From NCBI GenBank assembly GCA_003662715.1, contig QMYO01000003.1, positions 1 to 23,281 of the forward strand: a DNA stretch of 23,281 nucleotides, read 5' to 3'. The notes beneath the pieces are model-generated. The model was not told the DNA's origin and did no database searches. It saw nothing but the letters and a program-made list of their open reading frames with translations. Shown here piece after piece: positions 1 through 8,314 of this stretch. Position 1 is the stretch's first letter, and the number at the start of each line of letters is the position of its first letter. The position numbers were made by a program, and so were the translations under genes. Origin of the DNA: Candidatus Bathyarchaeota archaeon. Lineage in GTDB: Archaea > Thermoproteota > Bathyarchaeia > Bathyarchaeales > Bathyarchaeaceae.

Positions 1-25
1 AATTCGTAGTGTTGTATATTTTTGG

Positions 26-1939
26 ATGCCATTGAAAAAGAAAACCGCGAACAAGAGTGTATTTGTTCGCTTTGAGCCGGAAGGGAAAAAATTAGAGGTT
101 AAATTAGGATCAACAATACTTGATGCTGCGAAAACAGCCGGAGTGAGGATTAGGTCTGAATGTGGAGGTCAAGGAAAATGCGGAAAATGCTTAGTTATCG
201 TAGAAGATCAATCCAAGTTAAATTCAATTTCTAATGCGGAACGACAACATATATCCGACGACAAGTTAAAGCTTGGATACCGGCTTGCGTGTCAAAGTAT
301 TATTGGGGGAACCGTAACGGTATTTATTCCGCCTCAAAGTAGGCTAGAAACCAGAAAAATTCAAACTGAAGGGATGGAAAGATCAGTTGAATTCAATCCG
401 GCCGTCAAGAAGATTCACATAATTTTGCCTAAGCCTGAACTACGGGATATAACTCCTGACTTTGAAAGGCTTTGCATCGCATTAAAGAAAAAGGGATTTA
501 ATAGTTTGGAAATCGATTATAAACTGTTGAAAACTCTGCCAATCTTTTTGAGAAATGCAGAATGGGACGTCACAGTTGCTCTTTGGAAAGGTAAAGAAGT
601 AATAGCGGTAGAAAAGGGAAATACAGTAAGTGACACGTATGGTTTTTCGGTTGATATAGGAACTTCAAAGATGGTCGGATATCTTGTAAACCTTACATCC
701 GGCGAAACTATTTCTGTAAGTTTTACAGAAAACCCGCAAATCGCATATGGAGAAGATATTATTTCAAGAATAGATTATACAGTATCAGAGAAAGAAGGTT
801 TAAAGAAACTCCAGCTATCAGTAATTGAGGCTATAAATTCTCTTATTAAAGAAACTTGCCTGGACGCCAATGTAAAGCGAGACCGAATCTATGAAATTAC
901 TGTTGTTGGTAACACAGCGATGCATCACATTTTTTTGGGAATATCTCCCAAGTACCTTGCGGTTGCACCTTATGTTCCCGCAATCAAACGATCTGTTAAC
1001 GTAAAAGCGGAGCATTTAGGTCTTAAAGTAAACCCGCTCGCCAATGTTTATGTCTTGCCAATAATCGCTGGCTTTGTTGGAGCTGACGCGGTAGCGGACG
1101 TTTTGGCGACTGGAATTTATGAGACGGATGATATGAACTTGCTGATAGATATTGGAACTAACGGTGAAGTTTTTGTAGGAAATAGAGAGGACATTGTTTC
1201 ATGTTCATGTGCTGCTGGGCCAGCCTTTGAAGGAATGCACCTTGAGCATGGCATGAAAGCAGTAACGGGGGCTATTGAAAGTTTAAGGATAGACCCCAAG
1301 GACTATGGAGTGGAATACAAAACTATAGGTGATGCTAAACCAATAGGGATATGCGGTTCGGGAATGATTGACGCCGTCGCTGAAATGTTTAAATGCAGAA
1401 TAATTGACAGTCGTGGACACTTTAACAAAAACATTCAAACAGATCGCTTACGCCGTGAAAACGGTCAACCAAAATTTGTTATTGCTTGGAAAGAGGAGTC
1501 TGGAACCGAGTATGACGTAACAGTCAGTCAGAAAGATGTTCAAGAAATTTTGCTGGCAAAGGCAGCAATACATACAGGAGCCGCTATTTTAATGAAGGAG
1601 AAAAAGGTAAGGGAACAAGATATAGATCATGTATATATTGCTGGAGCTTTCGGAGGGTATTTGAACCCAGAAAGTGCGAAGTTTATTGGATTGATTCCCG
1701 ATGTTGAAGTAGATAAGATCAATTTTGTTGGTAACACAGCAATATCAGGAGCGAAAATATGTCTAATTTCAGCGAATATGCGGGACGTAGCCGAGAAACT
1801 TTCAGAGAATATTCGCTACATTGAGTTAACAACCCGTCCAGATTTTCACGGAGAATTTATCAACTCATTATCTATTCCGCACCGAAACTTGAAAAAATAT
1901 CCAAGAGTAGCGGAATACTTTAGAAAAGCTTATTTCTAA
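26..1939 (+). CDS. RACo-type reductive activator of corrinoid proteins (2Fe-2S ferredoxin domain + ASKHA ATPase, DUF4445)
   Basis: Predicted to reduce the inactive Co(II) form of a corrinoid protein to Co(I), using ATP and electrons from its own iron-sulfur cluster. Residues about 10-105 are a plant-type ferredoxin domain with cluster cysteines C46, C52, C55 and C89 (C-x5-C-x2-C-x33-C). The rest is an ASKHA ATPase with two phosphate motifs, VDIGTSK and LIDIGTNGE, and the adenosine-side motif YIAGAFGGYLNPE near the C-terminus. At 637 residues it has the usual full RACo length. The logical partners are the corrinoid protein at 7658 and the UroD-like protein at 8315. No stop precedes the ATG in frame back to the window edge and no clear ribosome site is visible, so the true start could lie upstream, although the ferredoxin domain is already complete. 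The aldehyde oxidoreductase follows after 52 bases, probably in the same transcript. Confidence 0.9.
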   Translation: MPLKKKTANKSVFVRFEPEGKKLEVKLGSTILDAAKTAGVRIRSECGGQGKCGKCLVIVEDQSKLNSISNAERQHISDDKLKLGYRLACQSIIGGTVTVFIPPQSRLETRKIQTEGMERSVEFNPAVKKIHIILPKPELRDITPDFERLCIALKKKGFNSLEIDYKLLKTLPIFLRNAEWDVTVALWKGKEVIAVEKGNTVSDTYGFSVDIGTSKMVGYLVNLTSGETISVSFTENPQIAYGEDIISRIDYTVSEKEGLKKLQLSVIEAINSLIKETCLDANVKRDRIYEITVVGNTAMHHIFLGISPKYLAVAPYVPAIKRSVNVKAEHLGLKVNPLANVYVLPIIAGFVGADAVADVLATGIYETDDMNLLIDIGTNGEVFVGNREDIVSCSCAAGPAFEGMHLEHGMKAVTGAIESLRIDPKDYGVEYKTIGDAKPIGICGSGMIDAVAEMFKCRIIDSRGHFNKNIQTDRLRRENGQPKFVIAWKEESGTEYDVTVSQKDVQEILLAKAAIHTGAAILMKEKKVREQDIDHVYIAGAFGGYLNPESAKFIGLIPDVEVDKINFVGNTAISGAKICLISANMRDVAEKLSENIRYIELTTRPDFHGEFINSLSIPHRNLKKYPRVAEYFRKAYF

Positions 1940-1991
1940 ACTTCTAATTCATAACAAATCTCTGAGAACATGTCTTCCAAGGGGGATTTGT

Positions 1992-3884
1992 ATGTCCAAG
2001 CGTTTATATAGTTATGCGGGAAAGATTCTGTGGATTGACCTAACAGCAAACGTGGCTAAAAAACTCGATACCAATTATAAGTTAGCAAGGGATTTAATAG
2101 GTGCGAGGGGCTTTGGAGCCAAGATTCTTTGGGATAACCTAAAACCTGAGGTGAATCCTCTAACCCCAGATAATATATTAGTCATTTCTATAGGTCCTTT
2201 AGCAGGCACCACCGCTCAAAGCTTCAGCAGATTCTTCGTAATGTTCAAGTCGCCTTTGACAGGTACCTACTTCAGATCTGTTGGCGGAGGCTATTTTGGT
2301 GCTGAAATGAAGTTCGCTGGATACGACGCCATAGTTGTTAGCGGACGTGCCAAAAAGCCCACATATTTATGGATACACGATAACGAAGTTGAGTTTAGAG
2401 ATGCATCCAATATATGGGGGCTTCTAACTAATTATTCCACAGAGCTTCTACTTGAAGAAACTGACGAGAGCGCACGACTTATAACCATTGGTCCGGCAGG
2501 CGAGAAACTTGTAAAGATGGCGTCTATACAAACAGACGATCAGAGAAGCGCAGCGAGAGGTGGTGGAGGAACTGTTTTAGGTTCTAAGAACCTCAAGGCA
2601 ATCGTGGTGAAAGGTACCAAGAGGAAAGTTGAGCTATTTGATGAGGGACTCTTCAAGGAGACTGTCAAAGAGCAGATAGAAAAATATCGCAAGAGTCCAG
2701 CTTTCGAAAATTTCCGAAGCCTTGGAACAAACGGCATAGTTTATCTATTCTATACTCTTGGTCATTTTCCAACATACAATTTCAAGCAACTAGAGCTGGA
2801 GAATGTCGACAGGTTTAAACCGGAGACGCTTGAGACTTATGTAGTAAAGTATGGTGGCTGCTACGGTTGTGCAATGGGATGCTGGCAGTTCATGAAGATA
2901 TCTAAAGGACCATTTGCCGGTCACGTATGGGATAAACCTGAATATGAGACTTACTGGTCACTCGGCGGAGCATTAGGCATAACAAATGTGGAAGCTATAA
3001 TGTACGCTAACATGCTCTGTGATCTCTACGGAGTAGACACTATATCTACTGGCTCCACTATAGCTATGGCCTACGAGCTCTATGAAAAGGGCATTCTTAC
3101 AAAGAGAGAGACAGACGGGCTAGAGCTAAATTGGGGCGATCCTGAACCACTGATCGAACTTATCAGAAAAATTGCCTTGAAGGAAGGAATCGGTAGAATT
3201 CTGGCTGAAGGCTCAAGAAAGGCGGCAGAGCTAATAGGAAGAGGCGCCGAGAAATATGCAATGCATATTAAAGGTCTGGAGCTTCCAGCATATGACCCTA
3301 GGGTTGCCAAGGCTCATGGGCTAAGCTTGGCAACATCACCAATAGGTGGAAGCCACGAGCTCGGGTGGAACAGGTATGAATTATTAGGAATACCCGAGAA
3401 AATTGATCCCGTATCACCTGAGGGAAAAGGACTAATTTGTAAGGAGGCTCAGGATGAAACGGCCTTCAATGAAGCGGCTGGAGGATGCAACTTCCCATTA
3501 TCTAACCTTATGAACTATGATGAATTAATAGCCAAGCTGCTCTACTCGGCAACCGGCGTTGGGGAGTTCAAAGATCCGAAATATCTCTGGATGGTTGGTG
3601 AAAGAATATTCAACCTCGAAAGAGCATTTAACGTGAGGGAAAAAGTAACCAGAAAAGATGATACAGTGCCGGAAAGAATTCTGGTAACAACGTATCCGCG
3701 CACACCAGCAAAAGGTTCATTATTTGAACTTGATAAGATGCTGGATGAATACTACAAAGCACGCAGCTGGGATATAGAGACAGGAATACCAACTAGAAAG
3801 AAGCTTGAAGAGCTCGACCTAAAGTATGTAGCTGATGAATTGGAGCAGTTAGGTTGCTATCGTCCAAGAAATATATCAAAGTGA
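1992..3884 (+). CDS. Tungsten-dependent aldehyde:ferredoxin oxidoreductase (AOR family)
   Basis: Catalyses aldehyde + H2O + oxidised ferredoxin to carboxylic acid + reduced ferredoxin in the cytoplasm, and can run in reverse with strong reductant. The 630-residue length is typical. The [4Fe-4S] ligands C290, C293, C297 and C499 fall almost exactly where they do in Pyrococcus AOR (288, 291, 295, 494). The motifs GGGYFGAEMKFAG, ARGGGGTVLGSKNLKA and GLELPAYDPR are characteristic of the tungstopterin enzyme. The substrate cannot be read from sequence. The start is supported by a GGGGGAT stretch just upstream. A MoaD-like sulfur carrier follows, its ribosome site overlapping this gene's stop codon, which suggests dedicated tungstopterin assembly. 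The iron alcohol dehydrogenase at 16697 could supply or consume its aldehyde. Confidence 0.95.
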   Translation: MSKRLYSYAGKILWIDLTANVAKKLDTNYKLARDLIGARGFGAKILWDNLKPEVNPLTPDNILVISIGPLAGTTAQSFSRFFVMFKSPLTGTYFRSVGGGYFGAEMKFAGYDAIVVSGRAKKPTYLWIHDNEVEFRDASNIWGLLTNYSTELLLEETDESARLITIGPAGEKLVKMASIQTDDQRSAARGGGGTVLGSKNLKAIVVKGTKRKVELFDEGLFKETVKEQIEKYRKSPAFENFRSLGTNGIVYLFYTLGHFPTYNFKQLELENVDRFKPETLETYVVKYGGCYGCAMGCWQFMKISKGPFAGHVWDKPEYETYWSLGGALGITNVEAIMYANMLCDLYGVDTISTGSTIAMAYELYEKGILTKRETDGLELNWGDPEPLIELIRKIALKEGIGRILAEGSRKAAELIGRGAEKYAMHIKGLELPAYDPRVAKAHGLSLATSPIGGSHELGWNRYELLGIPEKIDPVSPEGKGLICKEAQDETAFNEAAGGCNFPLSNLMNYDELIAKLLYSATGVGEFKDPKYLWMVGERIFNLERAFNVREKVTRKDDTVPERILVTTYPRTPAKGSLFELDKMLDEYYKARSWDIETGIPTRKKLEELDLKYVADELEQLGCYRPRNISK

Positions 3885-3890
3885 TATAGT

Positions 3891-4163
3891 ATGAGAATAC
3901 ATGTTGAGTTTGTAGGGATGGTTGCGGAGAAAGCCAAAAGAAAATGTGTGTGGTTGGAAACAGAAGTTAACACAACAGTAGAAACCCTTTTTTTTAAAGT
4001 TTTTCCATCATTTCTTGGCAAGGAGGTAGCTGAAACGCTTTTTAAATCTTTTTTAAACCGCGAAATAATCGTAGTCGTTAACGGAACTCTAACAACCGAG
4101 TTCACGACTATGCTAAATGATGGAGACAAGGTCTATTTTTTCCCGATGGCTTCTGGAGGTTAA
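3891..4163 (+). CDS. MoaD/ThiS-like ubiquitin-fold sulfur carrier
   Basis: A 90-residue beta-grasp protein whose C-terminus is ...ASGG. The Gly-Gly tail is the site that is adenylated and thiocarboxylated in MoaD and ThiS. The segment NDGDKVYFFPMASGG matches the end of MoaD-type proteins. Its position six bases after the aldehyde:ferredoxin oxidoreductase argues that it donates the dithiolene sulfurs of that enzyme's pterin rather than serving thiamine synthesis. The ribosome site GTGAT (about 3881-3885) overlaps the preceding stop, so the two genes are probably translationally coupled. MoaD-like genes next to AOR genes are common in archaea. It could also act as a general SAMP-like modifier, which cannot be excluded. 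Confidence 0.88.
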   Translation: MRIHVEFVGMVAEKAKRKCVWLETEVNTTVETLFFKVFPSFLGKEVAETLFKSFLNREIIVVVNGTLTTEFTTMLNDGDKVYFFPMASGG

Positions 4164-4230
4164 AACAGCTCTTAATTCTAAAGGGCATTCAACCAGCGAA
4201 CTCTTTATTCTTACGGATAATTCGTTCCAT

Positions 4231-4242
4231 TAAAGATATATA
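4231..4242 (+). promoter_or_regulatory. Archaeal box A/BRE-like promoter for the hydroxyacyl-CoA dehydrogenase operon
   Basis: TAAAGATATATA sits about 40 bases before the ATG at 4282. This would place transcription start near 4262 and leave a short leader carrying GGTGAT. The 109-base gap after the MoaD-like gene and this element suggest a separate transcription unit. Confidence 0.5.
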
Positions 4243-4281
4243 GGTTGGCAGCACACAAAAAATGAAGGAACGGTGATTATT

Positions 4282-6249
4282 ATGGAAATTAGAAATGTCG
4301 TGATAATCGGCGCAGGCACGATGGGCTCTCTAATCGCCGAGGTAGTCGCAATCCACGACTTTAACGTGAAATTAGAAGATATAAGCGAAGATGTACTCAA
4401 AAAGTCGCTTGAAAGGATAAGAGGGGGATTAACGAGAAGCTATAACAAGGGATACATTAAAGAAAACATCGACATAATTATGAGTAGAATCACAACAACT
4501 ACAAACCTCGAAGAAGCAGTAAAAGATGCAGATTTAGTAATTGAGGCAGTTCCCGAAATACTTGACTTGAAGAAGCAAGTGTTCAGCGAGATTGAAAAAT
4601 ATGCCCCGGAACATGCAATATTCGCATCAAACACATCTTCTCTCAGCATAACTGAACTCGCTAAGGCGACGAAGAGGCCGGACAAGTTCATTGGAATGCA
4701 CTTCTTCAACCCGCCTAAAGTTCTCAGGCTACTTGAAATTGTATGGGGCGAAGCAACCAGCGAAGAAACAGCAAAGGCAGTCGAAGATTTCGCCAAAAAG
4801 ATAGATAGGGTGGTCGTGCATGTAAGAAAAGATGTTCCAGGCTTTATTGCAAACAGAATATTCGTTACAATGTCTAATGAGTGCGCATGGGCCGTAGAGA
4901 TGGGTGAAGGAACAATCGAAGAGATTGATTCTGCAGTGAAGTACAGGATGGGATTGCCAATGGGATTATTTGAGCTTCACGATGTACTTGGCGATGGCAG
5001 CATAGACATTAGCTATCACGTGCTTGAATATTTCAGAGAGAAACTTGGAGAAACATACAGACCAGCGCCATTATTTGAAAAGCTCTTTAAAGCGGGACAT
5101 TACGGCAAAAAAACGGGAAAGGGATTCTATGACTGGAGCGAAGGAAAGACAAATGAGGTTCCTCTACGGGCTGGAGCAGAATTTGACCTGCTTAGACTCA
5201 TAGCTCCCGCAGTAAACGAGGCAGCATGGCTGATTGAAAAGGAAGTTGCAACACCCGAGGAAATAGATCTTGCCATGCTACATGGACTCAACTATCCTAG
5301 GGGCTTGTTAAGAATGGCAGATGAAATCGGAATCGACAAAATAGTGGCTAAACTCAATGAGTTACATGAAAAATACAAGGGGGAAAGGTACAAAGTTAAT
5401 CCAGTGTTGCAAAAGATGGTTGAAGAAGGAACGCTTGGAAGAAAAACCGGTGAAGGATTCTACAAGTATGGAAGAGGAAACTATGAATTCGTTATACTTG
5501 AGAAGGTAGGCAAGATCGGTGTTATTAAACTCAATAGGCCGACTAGAGCCAACGCGTTAAACATGACATTCGTTAAAGAAATTGAAGATGCCCTCGAAAT
5601 GTTTGAGGAAGATAAAGATGTAAAAGTTGTGATTATCACAGGCACGGGCAGAAACTTCTGCGCCGGAGCAGATGTCTCGATGTTCGCGTCGGGAAGACCA
5701 GAACTCGTTACCGAAACAAGCAGAACAGGACATAGACTTCTTAGAAAGATCGAGCTTTATCCGAAGCCAGTAATAGCTGCAATTAACGGTCCAGCCTTAG
5801 GCGGAGGATTCGAACTCACTCTTGCATGCGATCTTAGAGTTATGAGTGAAAATACATTCCTCGCTTTACCAGAGCTAGGCCTCGGAATAACTCCTGGCTG
5901 GGGTGGAACTCAGAGACTGGCCTATTTTGTTGGAGTTGGAAAGCTGAAAGAGATAATAATGCTCAGAAAAAGAATTGACGCTAAAACCGCACTTGATTTA
6001 GGCCTCGTCTCAGAAGTGTATCCCGCCGATGAATTCTGGGAGAAAGCCTTAAAGTTCGCAGAAAACTTGACGGAGCTTCCAGCCATAGCGGTCAAGTACT
6101 TGAAAAACGTGATAGCCTATGGAGCAATGCCCACGCTTGAATCCGGCTGCCTCATAGAGTCTGAGGCTTCGGGAGATATAGCGCTTACCGACGAGGTTGC
6201 AGAGGGCGTTCAAGCCTTTATGTATCGGAGAAAGCCCCATTTCGAATAA
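4282..6249 (+). CDS. Bifunctional 3-hydroxyacyl-CoA dehydrogenase / enoyl-CoA hydratase (archaeal domain order)
   Basis: Hydrates a trans-2-enoyl-CoA and oxidises the 3-hydroxyacyl-CoA to 3-ketoacyl-CoA with NAD+; reversible. Residues 1-295 are the dehydrogenase: Rossmann motif IGAGTMG at 9-15, SNTSSL near 116-121, and the His-Glu pair H140/E152 in GMHFFNPP and the following helix. A second helical dehydrogenase-type repeat covers about 300-395. Residues 402-655 are a crotonase domain with both catalytic glutamates, E511 (LGGGFE) and E531 (LPELGLG). Dehydrogenase before hydratase is the archaeal order, opposite to bacterial FadB, and is also that of the crotonyl-CoA hydratase/hydroxybutyryl-CoA dehydrogenase of Metallosphaera. 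I chose the ATG at 4282 over an in-frame GTG at 4273 because GGTGAT (4272-4277) is a good ribosome site for it. It probably works with the acyl-CoA dehydrogenase (20731) and thiolase (19352). Confidence 0.95.
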   Translation: MEIRNVVIIGAGTMGSLIAEVVAIHDFNVKLEDISEDVLKKSLERIRGGLTRSYNKGYIKENIDIIMSRITTTTNLEEAVKDADLVIEAVPEILDLKKQVFSEIEKYAPEHAIFASNTSSLSITELAKATKRPDKFIGMHFFNPPKVLRLLEIVWGEATSEETAKAVEDFAKKIDRVVVHVRKDVPGFIANRIFVTMSNECAWAVEMGEGTIEEIDSAVKYRMGLPMGLFELHDVLGDGSIDISYHVLEYFREKLGETYRPAPLFEKLFKAGHYGKKTGKGFYDWSEGKTNEVPLRAGAEFDLLRLIAPAVNEAAWLIEKEVATPEEIDLAMLHGLNYPRGLLRMADEIGIDKIVAKLNELHEKYKGERYKVNPVLQKMVEEGTLGRKTGEGFYKYGRGNYEFVILEKVGKIGVIKLNRPTRANALNMTFVKEIEDALEMFEEDKDVKVVIITGTGRNFCAGADVSMFASGRPELVTETSRTGHRLLRKIELYPKPVIAAINGPALGGGFELTLACDLRVMSENTFLALPELGLGITPGWGGTQRLAYFVGVGKLKEIIMLRKRIDAKTALDLGLVSEVYPADEFWEKALKFAENLTELPAIAVKYLKNVIAYGAMPTLESGCLIESEASGDIALTDEVAEGVQAFMYRRKPHFE

Positions 6250-6271
6250 GCCAATAATAAGGGCTGAATAA

Positions 6272-7561
6272 ATGAAGTGGATAGAAAAACTCAAAAGAAA
6301 AAGTGTCCCTCTTTTTGCGCCTTCTTACGGGCCTCTAAGTGGAATTAGGGTATTAAGCGCCACTAATATTGTCGCAGGACCTTTCATTGGAACATTATTA
6401 GCAGACTACGGCGCTGAGCTTATACATATCGAAAACATTGGTGGGGAAGCACATAGATTGGTAGGACCATTTCTGGAGAGCGACGGCAAAAGAGTTGGCG
6501 CTGAATATGCGGCTACAGTAAGGAATAGACTTGACATAAGCATTAACTTAAAGTCCAGGGAGGGAAAAGAGATTTTCTACGGTCTAATAAAGCAATCAGA
6601 TATTTTTATCGAAAATCTAGTGTGGTTGAAGGAGAGATTTGGAATTTCAGATGAAGACATATTGAAGGTTAATCCAAAAATAGTAATTGTTCATGTAAGT
6701 GGGTATGGAAAGCCGAAATTTGGAGGAGACCCTGAAAAATGCGCCAGAGGATGTTACGATATTGTGGCACAAGCGTATTCTGGCTGGAGCAAGGCGCTTA
6801 TGGCCCCCCGCGATGACGTAGTCAGAATACCCTTCTATACGGGTGACTACATTACGGCTCTTTTTGGCGCTGTAGGAGCTTTAGCCGCCTATATTCATGC
6901 CCAGAAAACTGGAGAAGGACAAGTCGTTGACGTTGCGCAGTTTGAGGCCATCGCGAGAGTTCTTGAGTATTACTATCTATTATACTTCAACTTGAACGGC
7001 TATTTAGATTGGCGCGGATATGAAAAGAAGCATCCTCACACGCAACCTTATGGACTTTACAGGGCTAAAGATGGATGGTTAGCTATAGGAGCTGTCGGTC
7101 CAAACGTTTACCGAAGGTTCTTGGAAGCTTTGGCTGTCGCTACCGGGATAAATCCAGATGATTTTCCATTTGAGGAATGCCAATCACGTGAATCGCCTAA
7201 GGGTAAAGAATTAGATAAAATACTAAGCAATTACATTCTGAAGCATACAAGGGAAGAAGTTGAGGAGCACTTCTCTAAGTGGCGCGTCCCATGCTCAAGG
7301 GTTTCAACGCCTGAAGACATAATTAAAGATCGGCATTGGCTTCAGCGCGGGGATATAATTGAAGTTGAGGAGATGACAACAGGCAAGAAAATAAAGCAAA
7401 TGGGGGTTGTTCCAAAGTTCTCTAATACGCCGGGGCGTGTGTGGAGAGGAGTTCCAAGAACTGGCGAAGATACCATGAGAATTTTAAGGGAACTACTTGA
7501 ATTCAGCGACGAGAAAATAGCCGAATTGAAAAAGAAAACAGTAATAGACTTCCCAGAGTAG
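6272..7561 (+). CDS. Class III (CaiB/BaiF family) CoA-transferase
   Basis: Moves CoA from an acyl-CoA donor to a free carboxylate through an aspartyl mixed-anhydride/thioester mechanism. The 429-residue length fits the family. The N-terminal PLSGIRVL, GPFIGTLLADYGAE and IHIENIGG segments are typical. CYDIVAQAYSG is the conserved loop before the active site, and D192 in TGDYITALFGA aligns with the nucleophilic aspartate of formyl-CoA transferase and the catalytic Asp of alpha-methylacyl-CoA racemase. A racemase activity is therefore a possible alternative. It starts 22 bases after the hydratase fusion with no intervening promoter, so they are probably co-transcribed and it likely activates the acid entering that beta-oxidation. 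Toluene degraders use this family (BbsEF) for benzylsuccinate, but the substrate here is unknown. Confidence 0.9.
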   Translation: MKWIEKLKRKSVPLFAPSYGPLSGIRVLSATNIVAGPFIGTLLADYGAELIHIENIGGEAHRLVGPFLESDGKRVGAEYAATVRNRLDISINLKSREGKEIFYGLIKQSDIFIENLVWLKERFGISDEDILKVNPKIVIVHVSGYGKPKFGGDPEKCARGCYDIVAQAYSGWSKALMAPRDDVVRIPFYTGDYITALFGAVGALAAYIHAQKTGEGQVVDVAQFEAIARVLEYYYLLYFNLNGYLDWRGYEKKHPHTQPYGLYRAKDGWLAIGAVGPNVYRRFLEALAVATGINPDDFPFEECQSRESPKGKELDKILSNYILKHTREEVEEHFSKWRVPCSRVSTPEDIIKDRHWLQRGDIIEVEEMTTGKKIKQMGVVPKFSNTPGRVWRGVPRTGEDTMRILRELLEFSDEKIAELKKKTVIDFPE

Positions 7562-7581
7562 AGTATTGATGTCCTTAAAAA

Positions 7582-7592
7582 TGATTCAATCA
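7582..7592. promoter_or_regulatory. Perfect inverted repeat TGATTCAATCA upstream of the corrinoid gene promoter
   Basis: An 11-base palindrome with 5-base arms lies about 9 bases upstream of the box A-like element at 7602. The location fits a regulator-binding site, but a short AT-rich palindrome can occur by chance. Confidence 0.25.
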
Positions 7593-7601
7593 TTACCGAA
7601 G

Positions 7602-7609
7602 CTTTTATT
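7602..7609 (+). promoter_or_regulatory. Box A-like promoter for the corrinoid protein operon
   Basis: CTTTTATT about 50 bases before the preferred ATG at 7658 would give a transcription start near 7630 and a leader that includes the ribosome site. The 81-base gap after the CoA-transferase supports a separate promoter. Confidence 0.4.
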
Positions 7610-7657
7610 TGTAGGAGATTTTTAGTTAAAAGAAGCTAATTAATGGCGGTGAAAGTT

Positions 7658-8302
7658 ATGGGAGAAGAGAACTCAAAGGAATTTATCCAAACCTTAGCCG
7701 ACTTAAAAGAGCAAGAAGCACTTCAGATGGTAAAAAAAAGGCTTGAGGCCGGCGATGACCCTCTCAAAATTCTGGAAGATATCCGCGCTGCCATGGAAAT
7801 TGTGGGTAACCGCTTCGCCAACAATGAATACTTCATATCTGACCTAATGTATGCCGGCGAGATATTAAAGGAAATAACTGAAATTATTAAGCCAAAACTA
7901 GCCGAGAAAAAAGAAGCGAAGCGTCTAGGTAAGGTTATCATCGGCACAGTGGCCGGGGACATACATGACATCGGCAAAAACATAGTAGTTTTTATGCTAG
8001 AGGTAAACGGTTTTGAAGTTTACGATCTTGGCGTGGATGTTTCACCAGAGAAATTTGTGGAAAAAACAAAAGAAACTGGAGCCAACATTGTTGGCTTGAG
8101 CGGGTTCCTAACGTTGGCTTTTGACTCCATGAAAAAAACAGTGGAAGCTATAGAGAAGGCTGGTTTGAGAGACAAGGTGAAAATTATGATAGGCGGAGGC
8201 CAGGTTACCGAAGAAGTGAGAGAGTACGTTGGCGCTGACGCTTATGGCAGGAATGCCATGGATGCCGTAGCTCTGGCTAAAAAATGGATTGGAGCGGCCT
8301 AG
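7658..8302 (+). CDS. Methyltransferase corrinoid protein (MtaC/MtbC/MttC-like B12-binding protein)
   Basis: Carries a methyl group on a base-off cobalamin between two methyltransferases. Residues 1-88 are the helical cap (B12-binding-2) domain. Residues 92-214 are the Rossmann-like B12 domain with D101-I-H103-D-I-G106-KN, where H103 is the lower cobalt ligand; S148 (GLSGF) and GGG at 179-181 complete the DxHxxG-SxL-GG signature, with Phe at the Leu position. The KN after the motif and the cap domain point to the methyltransferase type rather than a mutase subunit. I prefer the ATG at 7658 over that at 7643 because GGTGA (7648-7652) is an ideal ribosome site for it. The UroD-fold gene follows with only a few bases between, so the two are a functional pair; the RACo at 26 would reactivate this protein. 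Confidence 0.93.
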   Translation: MGEENSKEFIQTLADLKEQEALQMVKKRLEAGDDPLKILEDIRAAMEIVGNRFANNEYFISDLMYAGEILKEITEIIKPKLAEKKEAKRLGKVIIGTVAGDIHDIGKNIVVFMLEVNGFEVYDLGVDVSPEKFVEKTKETGANIVGLSGFLTLAFDSMKKTVEAIEKAGLRDKVKIMIGGGQVTEEVREYVGADAYGRNAMDAVALAKKWIGAA

Positions 8303-8314
8303 GAGGAGATGAGA

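Noticed and set aside
4440..4796. A 118-codon minus-strand open frame inside the hydroxyacyl-CoA dehydrogenase gene
   Set aside because: It is a reverse shadow of the NAD-binding domain; Ser-rich composition typical of antisense frames.
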